This document shows, piece by piece, positions 42,966 through 52,022 of a DNA stretch of 64,000 bases. Positions within the stretch are counted from its first letter, which is position 1; every line of letters starts with the position of its first letter. A program made the position numbers and the translations under genes. The notes under the pieces were generated by a model, which had not been told where the DNA came from, made no database searches, and worked only from the letters and a program-made list of their open reading frames with translations. Source of the DNA: Geminicoccaceae bacterium (GTDB lineage Bacteria > Pseudomonadota > Alphaproteobacteria > Geminicoccales > Geminicoccaceae); assembly GCA_020638495.1 (NCBI GenBank), contig JACKIN010000001.1:1-64000 (forward strand). Reading direction: 5' to 3'.

Positions 42966-44561
42966 ATGCGGAAAACGCTGACTTCCACGCTGGCCTTGAC
43001 GGCTCTCTTCACCGGCTTCGCGATGACTGCGGAAGCCAAGACGCTGGTCTACTGCTCGGAGGGCTCGCCCGAGGGCTTCGATCCGGCGCTTTACACTGCT
43101 GGCACGACCTTCGATGCCTCGTCCAAGCCGGTCTACAACCGGCTTGTCGAGTTCAAGCGCGGCACCACCGAGGTGATCCCGGGGCTCGCCGAGAGCTGGG
43201 AGGTTTCGGAGGACGGCACCGAGTACACGTTCAAGCTGCGCGAGGGCGTGGTCCTGCACAGCAGCGACTCGTTCACGCCGACCCGCACGCTCAACGCCGA
43301 CGACGTCATCTTCTCCTTCGAGCGCCAGCTCGACCCGGAGAACCCCTTCCACGCCTATGTCGAGGGTGCGAGCTGGGAATACTTCAACGGCATGTCCATG
43401 CCGGACCTCATCAAGTCGATCGACAAGGTCGACGACCTGACGGTCAAGTTCGTGCTCAACCGTGCCGAGGCGCCTTTCCTCGCCAATCTCGCCATGGACT
43501 TCGCCTCGGTCATGTCGAAGGAGTATGCCGACAGCCTGGCGGCGAGCGGCAGCGAATCCGACCTCAACCAGAAGCCGATCGGCAGCGGGCCCTTCCGCTT
43601 CGTCGCCTACCAGCCGGATGCCGTCATTCGCTATCAGGCGCATGCCGACTACTGGGACGGCAAGCAGCCGATCGACGACCTCGTCTTCGCCATCACCACC
43701 GACGCCTCGGTGCGCCAGCAGAAGCTGACCGCAGGTGAATGCCACGTCATGCCGTATCCCAACCCGGCCGACGTCGCGAGCCTCAAGGGCAATGCCGATC
43801 TGCAGGTGATGGAGCAGCAGGGCCTGAACGTGGGGTATCTCGCCTACAACACGCAGCAGGCGCCGTTCGACGACAGCCGTGTGCGCAAGGCGCTCAACAT
43901 GGCGATCAACAAGGAAGCGATCCTGGATGCCGTCTTCCAGGGGGCAGGGCAGGTCGCGGTCAACCCGATCCCGCCGACCATGTGGTCCTACAACGACGCC
44001 ATCGAGGACGATCCCTATGATCCCGAGGCGGCGAAGAAGCTGCTTGCGGACGCCGGGGTCAGCGATCTCTCGATGAAGGTCTGGGCGATGCCGGTGCAGC
44101 GCCCCTACAACCCCAATGCCCGGCGCATGGCCGAGCTGATCCAGGCCGACTTCGACGCGATCGGCGTCGAGGCGGAGATCGTCTCCTACGAGTGGGGCGA
44201 ATATCTCGAGCGCTCGAAGGACGTGAACCGCGACGGCGCCGTGCTCCTGGGCTGGACTGGCGACAACGGCGACCCCGACAATTTCCTCGCCGTGCTGCTC
44301 GGCTGCGATGCGGTCGGCGGCGCCAACCGCGCCCAGTGGTGCAACGAGGAGTTCAACGACCTAATCCAGAAGGCCAAGGCCGGCACCCAGGACGAGCGCA
44401 CCGCACTCTACGAGGAGGCGCAGGTGGTCTTCAAGCGCGAGGCGCCCTGGGCCACCATCGCGCACTCGATCGTGCACATGCCGATGCGTGCCAATGTCGA
44501 GGGCTACATCATGGACCCGCTCGGCGGGCACTGGTTCGACGGCGTCGATCTGGCCGAGTGA
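42966..44561 (+). CDS. Dipeptide-type ABC transporter substrate-binding protein (DppA-like)
   Basis: The 531-residue periplasmic protein has a signal peptide (about residues 1-23, ending AMTAEAK) and the SBP family 5 fold. The N-terminus LVYCSEGSPEGFDPALYTAG resembles DppA, with NADDVIFSFER and IGSGPFRF as further family marks. It should bind short peptides or related amides such as glutathione, and start the dpp-type operon through 48577. Starting at ATG 42966 the signal peptide is complete; the frame is open earlier without signal-like sequence. A stable hairpin follows before the permease gene. Confidence 0.9.
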   Translation: MRKTLTSTLALTALFTGFAMTAEAKTLVYCSEGSPEGFDPALYTAGTTFDASSKPVYNRLVEFKRGTTEVIPGLAESWEVSEDGTEYTFKLREGVVLHSSDSFTPTRTLNADDVIFSFERQLDPENPFHAYVEGASWEYFNGMSMPDLIKSIDKVDDLTVKFVLNRAEAPFLANLAMDFASVMSKEYADSLAASGSESDLNQKPIGSGPFRFVAYQPDAVIRYQAHADYWDGKQPIDDLVFAITTDASVRQQKLTAGECHVMPYPNPADVASLKGNADLQVMEQQGLNVGYLAYNTQQAPFDDSRVRKALNMAINKEAILDAVFQGAGQVAVNPIPPTMWSYNDAIEDDPYDPEAAKKLLADAGVSDLSMKVWAMPVQRPYNPNARRMAELIQADFDAIGVEAEIVSYEWGEYLERSKDVNRDGAVLLGWTGDNGDPDNFLAVLLGCDAVGGANRAQWCNEEFNDLIQKAKAGTQDERTALYEEAQVVFKREAPWATIAHSIVHMPMRANVEGYIMDPLGGHWFDGVDLAE

Positions 44562-44583
44562 AAGCCCGGCGGTGAGCACGGGA

Positions 44584-44611
44584 CGATCCGGGGTGGTATC
44601 ACTCCGGATCG
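44584..44611 (+). promoter_or_regulatory. Intercistronic hairpin after the binding-protein gene
   Basis: The arms are CGATCCGGGGTG and CACTCCGGATCG with a GTAT loop, giving a 12-pair RNA stem that includes one G-U pair. It lies 22 bases after the DppA-like stop and 29 bases before the first permease start. No T-run follows, so it is more likely a 3'-end stabiliser or partial attenuator that lets the binding protein be made in excess than a full terminator. Confidence 0.6.
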
Positions 44612-44640
44612 CCGCGGCCCGGCGGGGGAGGGGGTGAGCC

Positions 44641-45645
44641 ATGCTGCGCTTTCTCCTCTCCCGTCTCGCCCTACTGGTGCCGACCTTCATCGGTGTCTCG
44701 ATCGTCGCCTTCGCCTTCGTCCGGCTCCTGCCGGGCGATCCGATCCTGCTGCTCGCCGGCGAGCGCGGCATGAGCGCCGAGCGCTACGAGCAGCTCCAGG
44801 CGGTCTACGGCTTCGATCGCCCCCTGGTCGTCCAGTACCTGATCTATCTCAGGGACGTCCTCACCGGTGATCTCGGCACATCGATCGTCACCAAGCGGCC
44901 GGTGCTCGACGAATTCCTCACGCTTTTTCCTGCCACGATCGAGCTCTCGGTCTGCGCCATCCTGCTCGCCACCGTGGTCGGGGTCACGGTCGGCGTGCTC
45001 GCCGCCGTCCGGCGCGGCTCGTGGTTCGACCAGGGGATCATGGGCGTCGCCCTCGTCGGCTACTCGATGCCGATCTTCTGGTGGGGCCTGTTGCTGATCA
45101 TTCTCTTCTCCGGCATGCTGCAATGGACGCCGGTCTCCGGCCGCATCTCGCTGCTCTATTATTTCCCGCCGGTGACCGGCTTCATGCTGATCGACAGCCT
45201 GCTCTCGGGGCAGGCGGGCGCCTTTCGCTCGGCGTTGAGCCACCTCGTCCTGCCGACCATCGTGCTCGGCACCATCCCGCTCGCCGTCATCGCCCGGCAG
45301 ACGCGCTCGGCGATGCTCGAGGTGCTGGGCGAGGATTATGTGCGCACCGCCCGTGCCAAGGGCCTGGGCCCGTTGCGCGTGGTGGGGCTGCACGCGCTCA
45401 GGAACGCGCTCATTCCGGTGGTCACGACCATCGGCCTGCAGGTCGGCGTGCTGCTCGCCGGCGCCATCCTGACCGAAACCATCTTCTCCTGGCCCGGCAT
45501 CGGCAAGTGGATGGTCGATTCCGTCTTCAAGCGTGACTATGCCGTGGTGCAGGGCGGGCTCCTGCTGATCGCCGGCGTCATCATGCTCGTCAATCTCCTG
45601 GTCGACCTGCTCTACGGGCTGGTCAACCCGCGCATCCGCCACTGA
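44641..45645 (+). CDS. Dipeptide-type ABC transporter permease (DppB-like)
   Basis: The 334-residue inner-membrane permease has about six helices. The N-terminal FLLSRLALLVPTFIGVSIV and the RLLPGDP motif are typical of DppB/OppB. The EAA loop is EDYVRTARAKGLGPLRVVGLHALRNA, seen in part as EDYVRTARAKGLG. It ends with the common LLVDLLYGLVNPRIRH. It partners with the DppC-like permease 23 bases downstream. Confidence 0.93.
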   Translation: MLRFLLSRLALLVPTFIGVSIVAFAFVRLLPGDPILLLAGERGMSAERYEQLQAVYGFDRPLVVQYLIYLRDVLTGDLGTSIVTKRPVLDEFLTLFPATIELSVCAILLATVVGVTVGVLAAVRRGSWFDQGIMGVALVGYSMPIFWWGLLLIILFSGMLQWTPVSGRISLLYYFPPVTGFMLIDSLLSGQAGAFRSALSHLVLPTIVLGTIPLAVIARQTRSAMLEVLGEDYVRTARAKGLGPLRVVGLHALRNALIPVVTTIGLQVGVLLAGAILTETIFSWPGIGKWMVDSVFKRDYAVVQGGLLLIAGVIMLVNLLVDLLYGLVNPRIRH

Positions 45646-45668
45646 CGGCCCTGAGCGAGGAGGCTGCC

Positions 45669-46595
45669 ATGGCACAAGAGGGGGCGGCAAGCGACAGTCA
45701 GTTCAGGGCACCCGTCGACGCATGGGCGATGCGGCGAGCGATGCTGGCCGAGTTCTGGTTCTACTTCTGCCAGAACCGCGGTGCCGTGATCGGGCTCTTC
45801 GTCTTTCTCGCCATCATCACTGTCGCCGTCTTCGCCCCGCTGCTGGCGCCTCACAGCCCCATCCTGCAGAATCGCGACGCCCTGCTCCTGCCGCCGTTCT
45901 GGGAGGAGGGAGGCTCGCTGGCCTATCCGCTCGGCACCGACGCGGTCGGCCGCGACATGCTTTCCCGCCTGATCTATGGCGCCCGGTTCTCGCTCTTCAT
46001 CGGCATGGTCGTGGTCACTCTCTCGGTGACCTCGGGCGTGCTGCTGGGGCTCGCCGCCGGCTATTTCCGCGGCTGGCTCGACGTCGCCATCGTTCGTCTC
46101 ATGGACGTCATCCTGGCCTTCCCGTCGCTGCTCCTGGCGCTCGTGCTGGTGGCGATCATCGGCCCCGGCCTGATCAACGCGATGATCGCCATCGCCCTCG
46201 TCTACCAGCCCCATTTCGTGCGCCTGACCCGCGGCTCGGTGATGGCCGAGCGCGGCCGCGAATACGTCACGGCCTCCAGGGTGGCGGGCGCCGGGCGGCT
46301 CCGGCTGATGTTCCTGACCATCCTGCCCAACTGCCTAGCGCCGCTGATCGTCCAGGCCACGCTCGCCTTCTCCAGCGCCATCCTCGATGCTGCAGCACTG
46401 GGCTTCCTCGGCATGGGTGCTCAGCCCCCGACGCCCGAATGGGGCACCATGCTGGCCGAGGCGCGCGAGTTCATCCTGCGGGCCTGGTGGGTCGTCACGT
46501 TCCCGGGCCTCGCCATCCTGATCACCGTGCTGGCGATCAACCTAATGGGCGACGGGCTCAGGGATGCGCTCGACCCGAAGATGAAGCGGGGCTGA
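45669..46595 (+). CDS. Dipeptide-type ABC transporter permease (DppC-like)
   Basis: The 308-residue permease begins with a hydrophilic stretch, then RGAVIGLFVFLAIITVAVFAP. It contains the conserved YPLGTDAVGRDMLSRLIYGAR (YPLGTDAVGRDMLSRLIYGA) and the EAA-type REYVTASRVAGAG. It ends LMGDGLRDALDPKMK, the standard DppC terminus. It forms the channel with the DppB-like protein. The first ATPase gene starts three bases after its stop. Confidence 0.93.
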   Translation: MAQEGAASDSQFRAPVDAWAMRRAMLAEFWFYFCQNRGAVIGLFVFLAIITVAVFAPLLAPHSPILQNRDALLLPPFWEEGGSLAYPLGTDAVGRDMLSRLIYGARFSLFIGMVVVTLSVTSGVLLGLAAGYFRGWLDVAIVRLMDVILAFPSLLLALVLVAIIGPGLINAMIAIALVYQPHFVRLTRGSVMAERGREYVTASRVAGAGRLRLMFLTILPNCLAPLIVQATLAFSSAILDAAALGFLGMGAQPPTPEWGTMLAEAREFILRAWWVVTFPGLAILITVLAINLMGDGLRDALDPKMKRG

Positions 46596-46598
46596 GCG

Positions 46599-47606
46599 AT
46601 GCCGCTGCTCGAGGTCGCCAATCTCACCGTCGAGTTCCCGACCGCCTCCGGGCCCTTCCGCGCCGTCGACAATGTCTCGCTCGCCTGCGATCGGGGCGAG
46701 ATCCTGGCCATCGTCGGCGAATCCGGCTCGGGCAAATCGGTGGCCATGCTGGCCGTCATGGGACTGCTGCCGGATAGCGCCAAAGTCACCGCCGACCATC
46801 TCGGTTTCGACGGCCGCGAGATCCTGGGCATCAGTGCCCGCGAGCGGCGACGGATCATCGGCAAGGACATCGCCATGATCTTCCAGGAGCCGATGTCGAG
46901 CCTCAATCCCTGCTTCACGGTGGGCTTCCAGATCGGCGAGACCCTGCGCTTTCATCTCGGGCTCGACCGGCGGGCCCGTCGCGAGCGCAGCATCGAGCTG
47001 CTGGATCAGGTCGGCATCCCCGCCCCCGCCGAGCGTCTCGGCCAATTCCCGCACCAGCTCTCTGGCGGCATGAACCAGCGGGTGATGATCGCCATGGCGC
47101 TCGCCTGCAAGCCCAAGCTGCTGATCGCCGACGAGCCGACCACCGCCCTCGACGTCACCATCCAGGCGCAGATTCTCGACCTGCTGGTGGACCTGCAGCG
47201 CCAGCACGACATGGGGCTCATCCTGATCACCCATGACATGGGGGTGGTCGCCGAGACCGCCGAACGCGTCCAGGTCCAGTATGCCGGCCAGAAGGTCGAG
47301 GAGCAGCCGGTGAGAGAGCTCTTCCGCGACCCGCATCACCCCTACACGGCCGCACTGCTGGCGGCCCTGCCCGAGCGCGCCACCCGCCACGGCAAGCTGC
47401 CCTCGATCCCGGGCGTCGTCCCCGGCCATGGCGACCGGCCGACCGGCTGTCTCTTCTCGCCGCGCTGCCGCTTCGTCACCGAGCGCTGCCGGCGCGAGGT
47501 TGTCCGCCAGGGCGAGGAGCTGGGACAGGCGCTCTGCAACTACCCGCTGCGCCAGGGTGAGCCCGTCGACCATCCGGGCCTCGCCCCGGTGGAGGTGCTG
47601 ACTTGA
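46599..47606 (+). CDS. Dipeptide-type ABC transporter ATP-binding protein (DppD-like)
   Basis: The 335-residue ATPase has Walker A GESGSGKSV, with the final Ser before Val as often in DppD. Q loop is MIFQEPMSSLNP, signature LSGGMNQRVMIAMAL, Walker B LIADEPTTALD and switch THDMGVVAE. The C-terminal oligopeptide-transporter domain carries a cysteine cluster (GCLFSPRCRF, TERC), which in relatives binds an iron-sulfur centre. Its stop overlaps the start of the partner ATPase by four bases. Confidence 0.93.
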   Translation: MPLLEVANLTVEFPTASGPFRAVDNVSLACDRGEILAIVGESGSGKSVAMLAVMGLLPDSAKVTADHLGFDGREILGISARERRRIIGKDIAMIFQEPMSSLNPCFTVGFQIGETLRFHLGLDRRARRERSIELLDQVGIPAPAERLGQFPHQLSGGMNQRVMIAMALACKPKLLIADEPTTALDVTIQAQILDLLVDLQRQHDMGLILITHDMGVVAETAERVQVQYAGQKVEEQPVRELFRDPHHPYTAALLAALPERATRHGKLPSIPGVVPGHGDRPTGCLFSPRCRFVTERCRREVVRQGEELGQALCNYPLRQGEPVDHPGLAPVEVLT

Positions 47607-48577
47607 GCGCCGCGGTCGTCGAGGCCACCGACCTCACCCGCCGCTACACGGTCTCGCAAGGAGCCTTTCGCGAGACGCGTGAGCTGCATGCGGTCAACGG
47701 CGTCAGCTTCAGCCTCGAGGCCGGGCGCACGCTCGCCGTGGTCGGCGAATCCGGCTGCGGCAAGTCGACCCTGGCGCGCCTCGTGACGATGATCGAGCCG
47801 CCGAGCTCGGGCAGCCTCCTGATCGCCGGCCGGCCGGCTGATCCGGCCGACAGGGAGCTCCGCCGCAAGGTCCAGATCGTCTTCCAGAACCCCTACGGCT
47901 CGCTCAACCCGCGCCAGAAGATCGGCGCCATCCTCGAGGAGCCGATCAAGATCAACACGAAGACGGGTGCCGTCGAGCGCCGAAACAAGGCGCTCGACAT
48001 GCTGGCGCGCGTCGGCCTCAGGTCGGAGCATTACGAGCGCTACCCGCACATGTTCTCAGGCGGCCAGCGCCAGCGCATCGCGGTCGCCCGGGCGCTGATG
48101 CTGAACCCCGAGATCCTCGTCCTCGACGAGCCGCTCTCCGCCCTCGACCTCTCGATCCAGGCGCAGGTCCTGAACATCCTGATCGACCTGCAGAAGGAGT
48201 TCTCGCTCGCCTACCTTTTCATCAGCCACGATCTCTCGGTGGTCCGGCACTTCGCGGACGACGTCATGGTGATGTATCTCGGCCGGCCGGTCGAGACCGG
48301 CCCGGCGGAGGCGGTGTTCGCCCGGCCGGAGCATCCCTACACGGCGGCCCTCCTCTCGGCGACGCCGGTCGCCGATCCGGAGCATCAGAAGCACCGCATC
48401 CGGCTCGAGGGCGAATTGCCGTCGCCGCTCGACCCGCCGCAGGGTTGCGCCTTCAATCCCCGCTGCTGGCGCGCGCAGGACGCCTGCCGCGAGCGCTTCC
48501 CGCCGCTGGAGCACAAGTCGACCCACGCCGCCGCCTGCTACTTTCCGCTCGGCGGCGAGGTCGAGCCAGCCGGCTGA
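47603..48577 (+). CDS. Dipeptide-type ABC transporter ATP-binding protein (DppF-like)
   Basis: The 324-residue ATPase has Walker A GESGCGKST, Q loop IVFQNPYGSLNPRQ, signature FSGGQRQRIAVARAL, Walker B LVLDEPLSALD and switch SHDLSVVRH. A C-terminal cysteine cluster (GCAFNPRCWRAQDAC) matches the family. It starts TTG 47603 at a four-base overlap with the DppD-like gene and completes a five-gene transporter. Confidence 0.92.
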   Translation: MSAAVVEATDLTRRYTVSQGAFRETRELHAVNGVSFSLEAGRTLAVVGESGCGKSTLARLVTMIEPPSSGSLLIAGRPADPADRELRRKVQIVFQNPYGSLNPRQKIGAILEEPIKINTKTGAVERRNKALDMLARVGLRSEHYERYPHMFSGGQRQRIAVARALMLNPEILVLDEPLSALDLSIQAQVLNILIDLQKEFSLAYLFISHDLSVVRHFADDVMVMYLGRPVETGPAEAVFARPEHPYTAALLSATPVADPEHQKHRIRLEGELPSPLDPPQGCAFNPRCWRAQDACRERFPPLEHKSTHAAACYFPLGGEVEPAG

Positions 48578-48644
48578 GCCCTTGCCTGGATCATCCGGTG
48601 GGTGCGGCCCATATCATGGGCATGTGCTTCGGACCGATCTTCCC

Positions 48645-50126
48645 ATGATCTCGCCCTTCGCCTTCGACAACAGCTATGCCCGGCTGCCGGATCGCTTCTT
48701 CGCCCGCCTCGCACCGACGCCCGTCGCGGCACCGGCCATGGTCGCCGTCAACCGCGACCTCGCCCGCGATCTCGGTGTCGATCCGGAGCTGCTCGACAGC
48801 GCCGATGGGGCGGCCATGCTCGCCGGCAACGTGTTGCCGGACGGGGCGGAGCCGCTCGCCATGGCCTATGCCGGGCATCAGTTCGGCCAGTTCGTGCCGC
48901 AACTCGGCGACGGTCGGGCGATCCTGCTCGGCGAGGTCAACGACCGTTCTGGCCAGCGTCGCGACATCCAGCTCAAGGGTGCCGGCCGTACGCCCTTCTC
49001 GCGCGGCGGCGACGGCCGCGCGGCACTCGGCCCGGTGCTGCGCGAATATCTGATGGGCGAGGCGATGCACGCGCTCGGCATCCCGACGACCCGGGCCCTC
49101 GCTGCTGTCACCACGGGCGAGCCGGTCCATCGCGAGACCACCCTGCCGGGCGCCGTGCTCACCCGCGTGGCGCTCAGCCATGTGCGGGTCGGCACGTTCC
49201 AGTTCTTCGCGGCGCGCGGCGACACCGAGGCCTTGGCCCGCCTCGTCGCCTATGTGATCGAGCGCCACTATCCCGAGCTCGGCCAGAGCGACCAGCCGGC
49301 GCTGGACCTCCTTGCCGCCGTGGCGGAGCGCCAGGCGAGGCTGATTGCGATGTGGCTGTCGGTCGGCTTCATCCATGGCGTGATGAACACCGACAACATG
49401 TCTATCGCCGGCGAGACCATCGACTACGGCCCCTGCGCCTTCATGGACGCCTACGACCCGGCCACCGTGTTCAGCTCGATCGACCATGCCGGCCGCTATG
49501 CCTTCGCCAACCAGCCGCGCCTCGCCGGCTGGAACCTCGCCCGCCTCGCCGAGGCGCTGCTCGGCCTGATCGACTCCGATGTCGAGCGCGCCGTGACCCG
49601 CGCCACCGAGGCGGTCGAGGTCTTCGGTCGGACGTTCGAGAGCGAGCTCCTCCAGCGGATGCGCCGGAAGATCGGGCTAGAGATGGCGGAGAAGGACGAC
49701 CTTGCCCTCGTCCACGCCTTGCTGGACGCCATGCACAAGGGAGCGGCCGACTACACGCTCACCTTCCGCCGGCTCGCCGATGCGGCCCTGGACCCGGCTC
49801 TAGAAGACCGGGTCGCCGAGCTCTTCGCCACGCCGGAACTGTATCGGAATTGGGCCGTCGGCTGGCGGGTGCGGCTCACCCGAGAATCCACGACCCTGGC
49901 GGAACGGTCGGCGCTCATGCGCCGGGTCAATCCGGCGATCATCCCGCGCAACCACCGGGTCGAGCAGGCGCTCGAGGCGGCCGTCGAGCGCGGCGATCTC
50001 GGCCCCTTCCGGGAACTGCTCGAAGCGCTCGCCCAGCCCTACGACGATCCGGGCGCACGCTGCGCGGCCTACATGGAGCCGCCCTGCCCCGAGGAGCGGG
50101 TGCTCGCCACCTTCTGCGGCACCTGA
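48645..50126 (+). CDS. selO: Protein adenylyltransferase SelO
   Basis: This 493-residue SelO (YdiU/UPF0061) pseudokinase AMPylates target proteins, in known members linked to oxidative stress. Family marks are FDNSYARLPDRFF at the N-terminus, MAYAGHQFGQFVPQLGDGRA, IQLKGAGRTPFSRGGDGRA with the flipped-nucleotide-binding Lys and Arg residues, and NTDNMSIAGETIDYGPCAFMD carrying the metal-binding Asn and Asp. The C-terminus ends LATFCGT with Cys rather than selenocysteine. ATG 48645 gives the usual N-terminus. It is 67 bases after the dpp-type operon, and its stop is six bases from the convergent EamA gene. Confidence 0.94.
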   Translation: MISPFAFDNSYARLPDRFFARLAPTPVAAPAMVAVNRDLARDLGVDPELLDSADGAAMLAGNVLPDGAEPLAMAYAGHQFGQFVPQLGDGRAILLGEVNDRSGQRRDIQLKGAGRTPFSRGGDGRAALGPVLREYLMGEAMHALGIPTTRALAAVTTGEPVHRETTLPGAVLTRVALSHVRVGTFQFFAARGDTEALARLVAYVIERHYPELGQSDQPALDLLAAVAERQARLIAMWLSVGFIHGVMNTDNMSIAGETIDYGPCAFMDAYDPATVFSSIDHAGRYAFANQPRLAGWNLARLAEALLGLIDSDVERAVTRATEAVEVFGRTFESELLQRMRRKIGLEMAEKDDLALVHALLDAMHKGAADYTLTFRRLADAALDPALEDRVAELFATPELYRNWAVGWRVRLTRESTTLAERSALMRRVNPAIIPRNHRVEQALEAAVERGDLGPFRELLEALAQPYDDPGARCAAYMEPPCPEERVLATFCGT

Positions 50127-50132
50127 GCCGGC

Positions 50133-51029
50133 TCAGGCGGAAGCCTTCTCGGGAGCACGGGTAGCGAAGAAGACGCCGGCCAGCATCAAAGCCAGCGCCA
50201 GCCAGAAGCTCAACCCCGGCCGCTCGTCGAAGAGCATCGCGCCCCAGGCGACGCCGGCGAGGACGGCGAGATAGTTGAACTGGGCGAAGAAGGTCGGCCC
50301 GGCGCGGCGGATGATCTCGAAGAGCAGCACGAAGAAGACGGCGTTCACCGCACTGGCGAGCAGCACCGGCGGCAGGGTCGCCGGTCCGAGCGCCGGCCAG
50401 CCGAAGAGGCCGGTTGCCACCAGCAGCGGCACGAGGCTCAGCGCCGAGCCCAGGAGCGAGCCGCCGGCCATCGCGGTCGAGGCGGTCACCGGCGGGCGGA
50501 GAATGCTCGAGAGCACGTTGCCGAGGCCGAACATGACCGGTGCGAGGAGGGCCAGGAGGAACCAGCTCCCCGCCGATCCGCCACCGAGCGAGGAGCCGGG
50601 CATGACCAGGACCGCGATGCCGGCGAGGCCGCAGGCGATGCCGACGACGGCCCCCCAGCGGAAGCGTTCGACGCCGAGCGCCATGGCGAAGATCAGCGTC
50701 ACCACGGGCGAGAGGGCGAGGACCAGCGTGGTCACGGCAGCCGGCAGATGCGGGGCGACATGGCTCAAGAGCGTGATCGGCAGACCGACGAAGAGCGAGC
50801 CGATGACGAGACAGGCGAGGATCAGGCGCACGCTCGGCCGTGGCAGCTCGCGCCGGACGAGCACGACGACGGCCAGGGCGAGCCCGGCGAGCAGCGACTG
50901 GGCGAAGGCGAACTGCAGCGGCTGCCAGCCCGCGGCGGCCGCCAGCTTGTTCAGCGAGAAGACGCTGCCATAGATGGCCGAGGCGGTGATCAGGAGGGTG
51001 ACATTGACGACGGCCGGGGACATGGACAT
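50133..51029 (-). CDS. EamA/DMT superfamily transporter
   Basis: The 298-residue integral membrane protein has about ten hydrophobic helices arranged as two EamA repeats. The first starts ITASAIYGSVFSLNKLAAAAG and the second around LLALLAPVMFGLGNVLSS. Such proteins export amino acids or metabolites or act as permeases of unknown substrate. ATG 51029 is preferred (GGAG close by); ATG 51023 is an alternative, and a longer in-frame start at 51119 would add a hydrophilic, Cys-containing leader. It is divergent from pxpB-like and convergent with selO. Confidence 0.87.
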   Translation of the reverse strand: MSMSPAVVNVTLLITASAIYGSVFSLNKLAAAAGWQPLQFAFAQSLLAGLALAVVVLVRRELPRPSVRLILACLVIGSLFVGLPITLLSHVAPHLPAAVTTLVLALSPVVTLIFAMALGVERFRWGAVVGIACGLAGIAVLVMPGSSLGGGSAGSWFLLALLAPVMFGLGNVLSSILRPPVTASTAMAGGSLLGSALSLVPLLVATGLFGWPALGPATLPPVLLASAVNAVFFVLLFEIIRRAGPTFFAQFNYLAVLAGVAWGAMLFDERPGLSFWLALALMLAGVFFATRAPEKASA

Positions 51030-51136
51030 GTGACTCCGCTTCAGGCCGACGCGGCCTTGGCGGTTGCCCGTGCACCCGCCTTCGCAATAGTCTACGGCAT
51101 ATCGCAGAACGAGCCGCACCGGGAGCCGGAACGCCG

Positions 51137-52006
51137 ATGATCTACGACGAGCCGGTCTTCAAGCCGGGCGGGGACCGCAACCTGCTCGTCTATCTCGGCG
51201 ACGAGATGAGCTTCGACCTCAATTTCCTGGTCCAGACCTATGCGGCGAGAATCCGCGAGGCGGCCCTCCCGGGCCTTGTCGAGCTGATCCCCGAGCTGGC
51301 CTCGCTGCTCGTCTCCTATGATCCCGACCGCCTCGGCTACGACGACCTGATCCGCGAGCTCGCCGGCATCCGCCGCGGCATCGGCAGGCTCGAGGGGCTG
51401 GAGCTGCCGAGCCGGCTCTTCAACGTGCCCGTCCTCTATTTCGACCCCTGGACCGCGGCCTGCGTCGACGACTACCGGGCGAAGCTCGCCGAGAAGGAGC
51501 CCGATCCGGACTATCTCGTCCGGCTCAACGGCCTCGCTGATCGGCGGCAGCTGGTGCGGGTCCATTCCGGCACCGAGTACTGGGTCGCCGCACTCGGGTT
51601 CTGGCCCGGCCTGGGCTCGTTCCTGCCGCTCGACCCACGCTGCCGGCTGACGGCGCCCAAGTACAACCCGCCGCGCACCTGGACGCCCAAGGGGACGGTC
51701 GGCATGGGCGGCTCGATCACCTGCATCTATCCGGACGAGACGCCGGGTGGCTACCAGATCTTCGCCATCAGCCCGATGCCGATCTGGGATCCGGCGCAAC
51801 GGCTCGCGGCCTTCAGGGACAGCCTCGCTCTCTTCCGGCCGGGCGACCGTGTGCGCTTCGTGCCGATCGACCGGGAGGAGCACGACTACATCACTGCCAG
51901 GGTCGAGGACGGCAGCTATTTGCATCCGGAGGTCGGCTACCAGCGCTTCTCGATCGATGCCTATCACGCCTGGCTCGACACGCTCGATCCGACCAAGCGC
52001 TTCTGA
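51137..52006 (+). CDS. Allophanate hydrolase subunit 1/PxpB-like carboxyltransferase subunit
   Basis: The 289-residue protein of the CT_C_D (KipI/PxpB) family carries LGDEMSFDLNFLVQTYA near the N-terminus, VHSGTEYWVAALGFWPGLGS and YPDETPGGYQIFAISP. In PxpB the usual motif reads GGQTGIYP; here it is GGSITCIYP, and the protein is longer than E. coli PxpB (about 218 residues). It therefore belongs to a divergent branch and may handle a substrate other than 5-oxoproline. It partners with the subunit 2 gene 16 bases downstream; PxpA is encoded 8 kb away in the same locus. Confidence 0.82.
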   Translation: MIYDEPVFKPGGDRNLLVYLGDEMSFDLNFLVQTYAARIREAALPGLVELIPELASLLVSYDPDRLGYDDLIRELAGIRRGIGRLEGLELPSRLFNVPVLYFDPWTAACVDDYRAKLAEKEPDPDYLVRLNGLADRRQLVRVHSGTEYWVAALGFWPGLGSFLPLDPRCRLTAPKYNPPRTWTPKGTVGMGGSITCIYPDETPGGYQIFAISPMPIWDPAQRLAAFRDSLALFRPGDRVRFVPIDREEHDYITARVEDGSYLHPEVGYQRFSIDAYHAWLDTLDPTKRF

Positions 52007-52022
52007 AGGGGACCGGGCAAGC

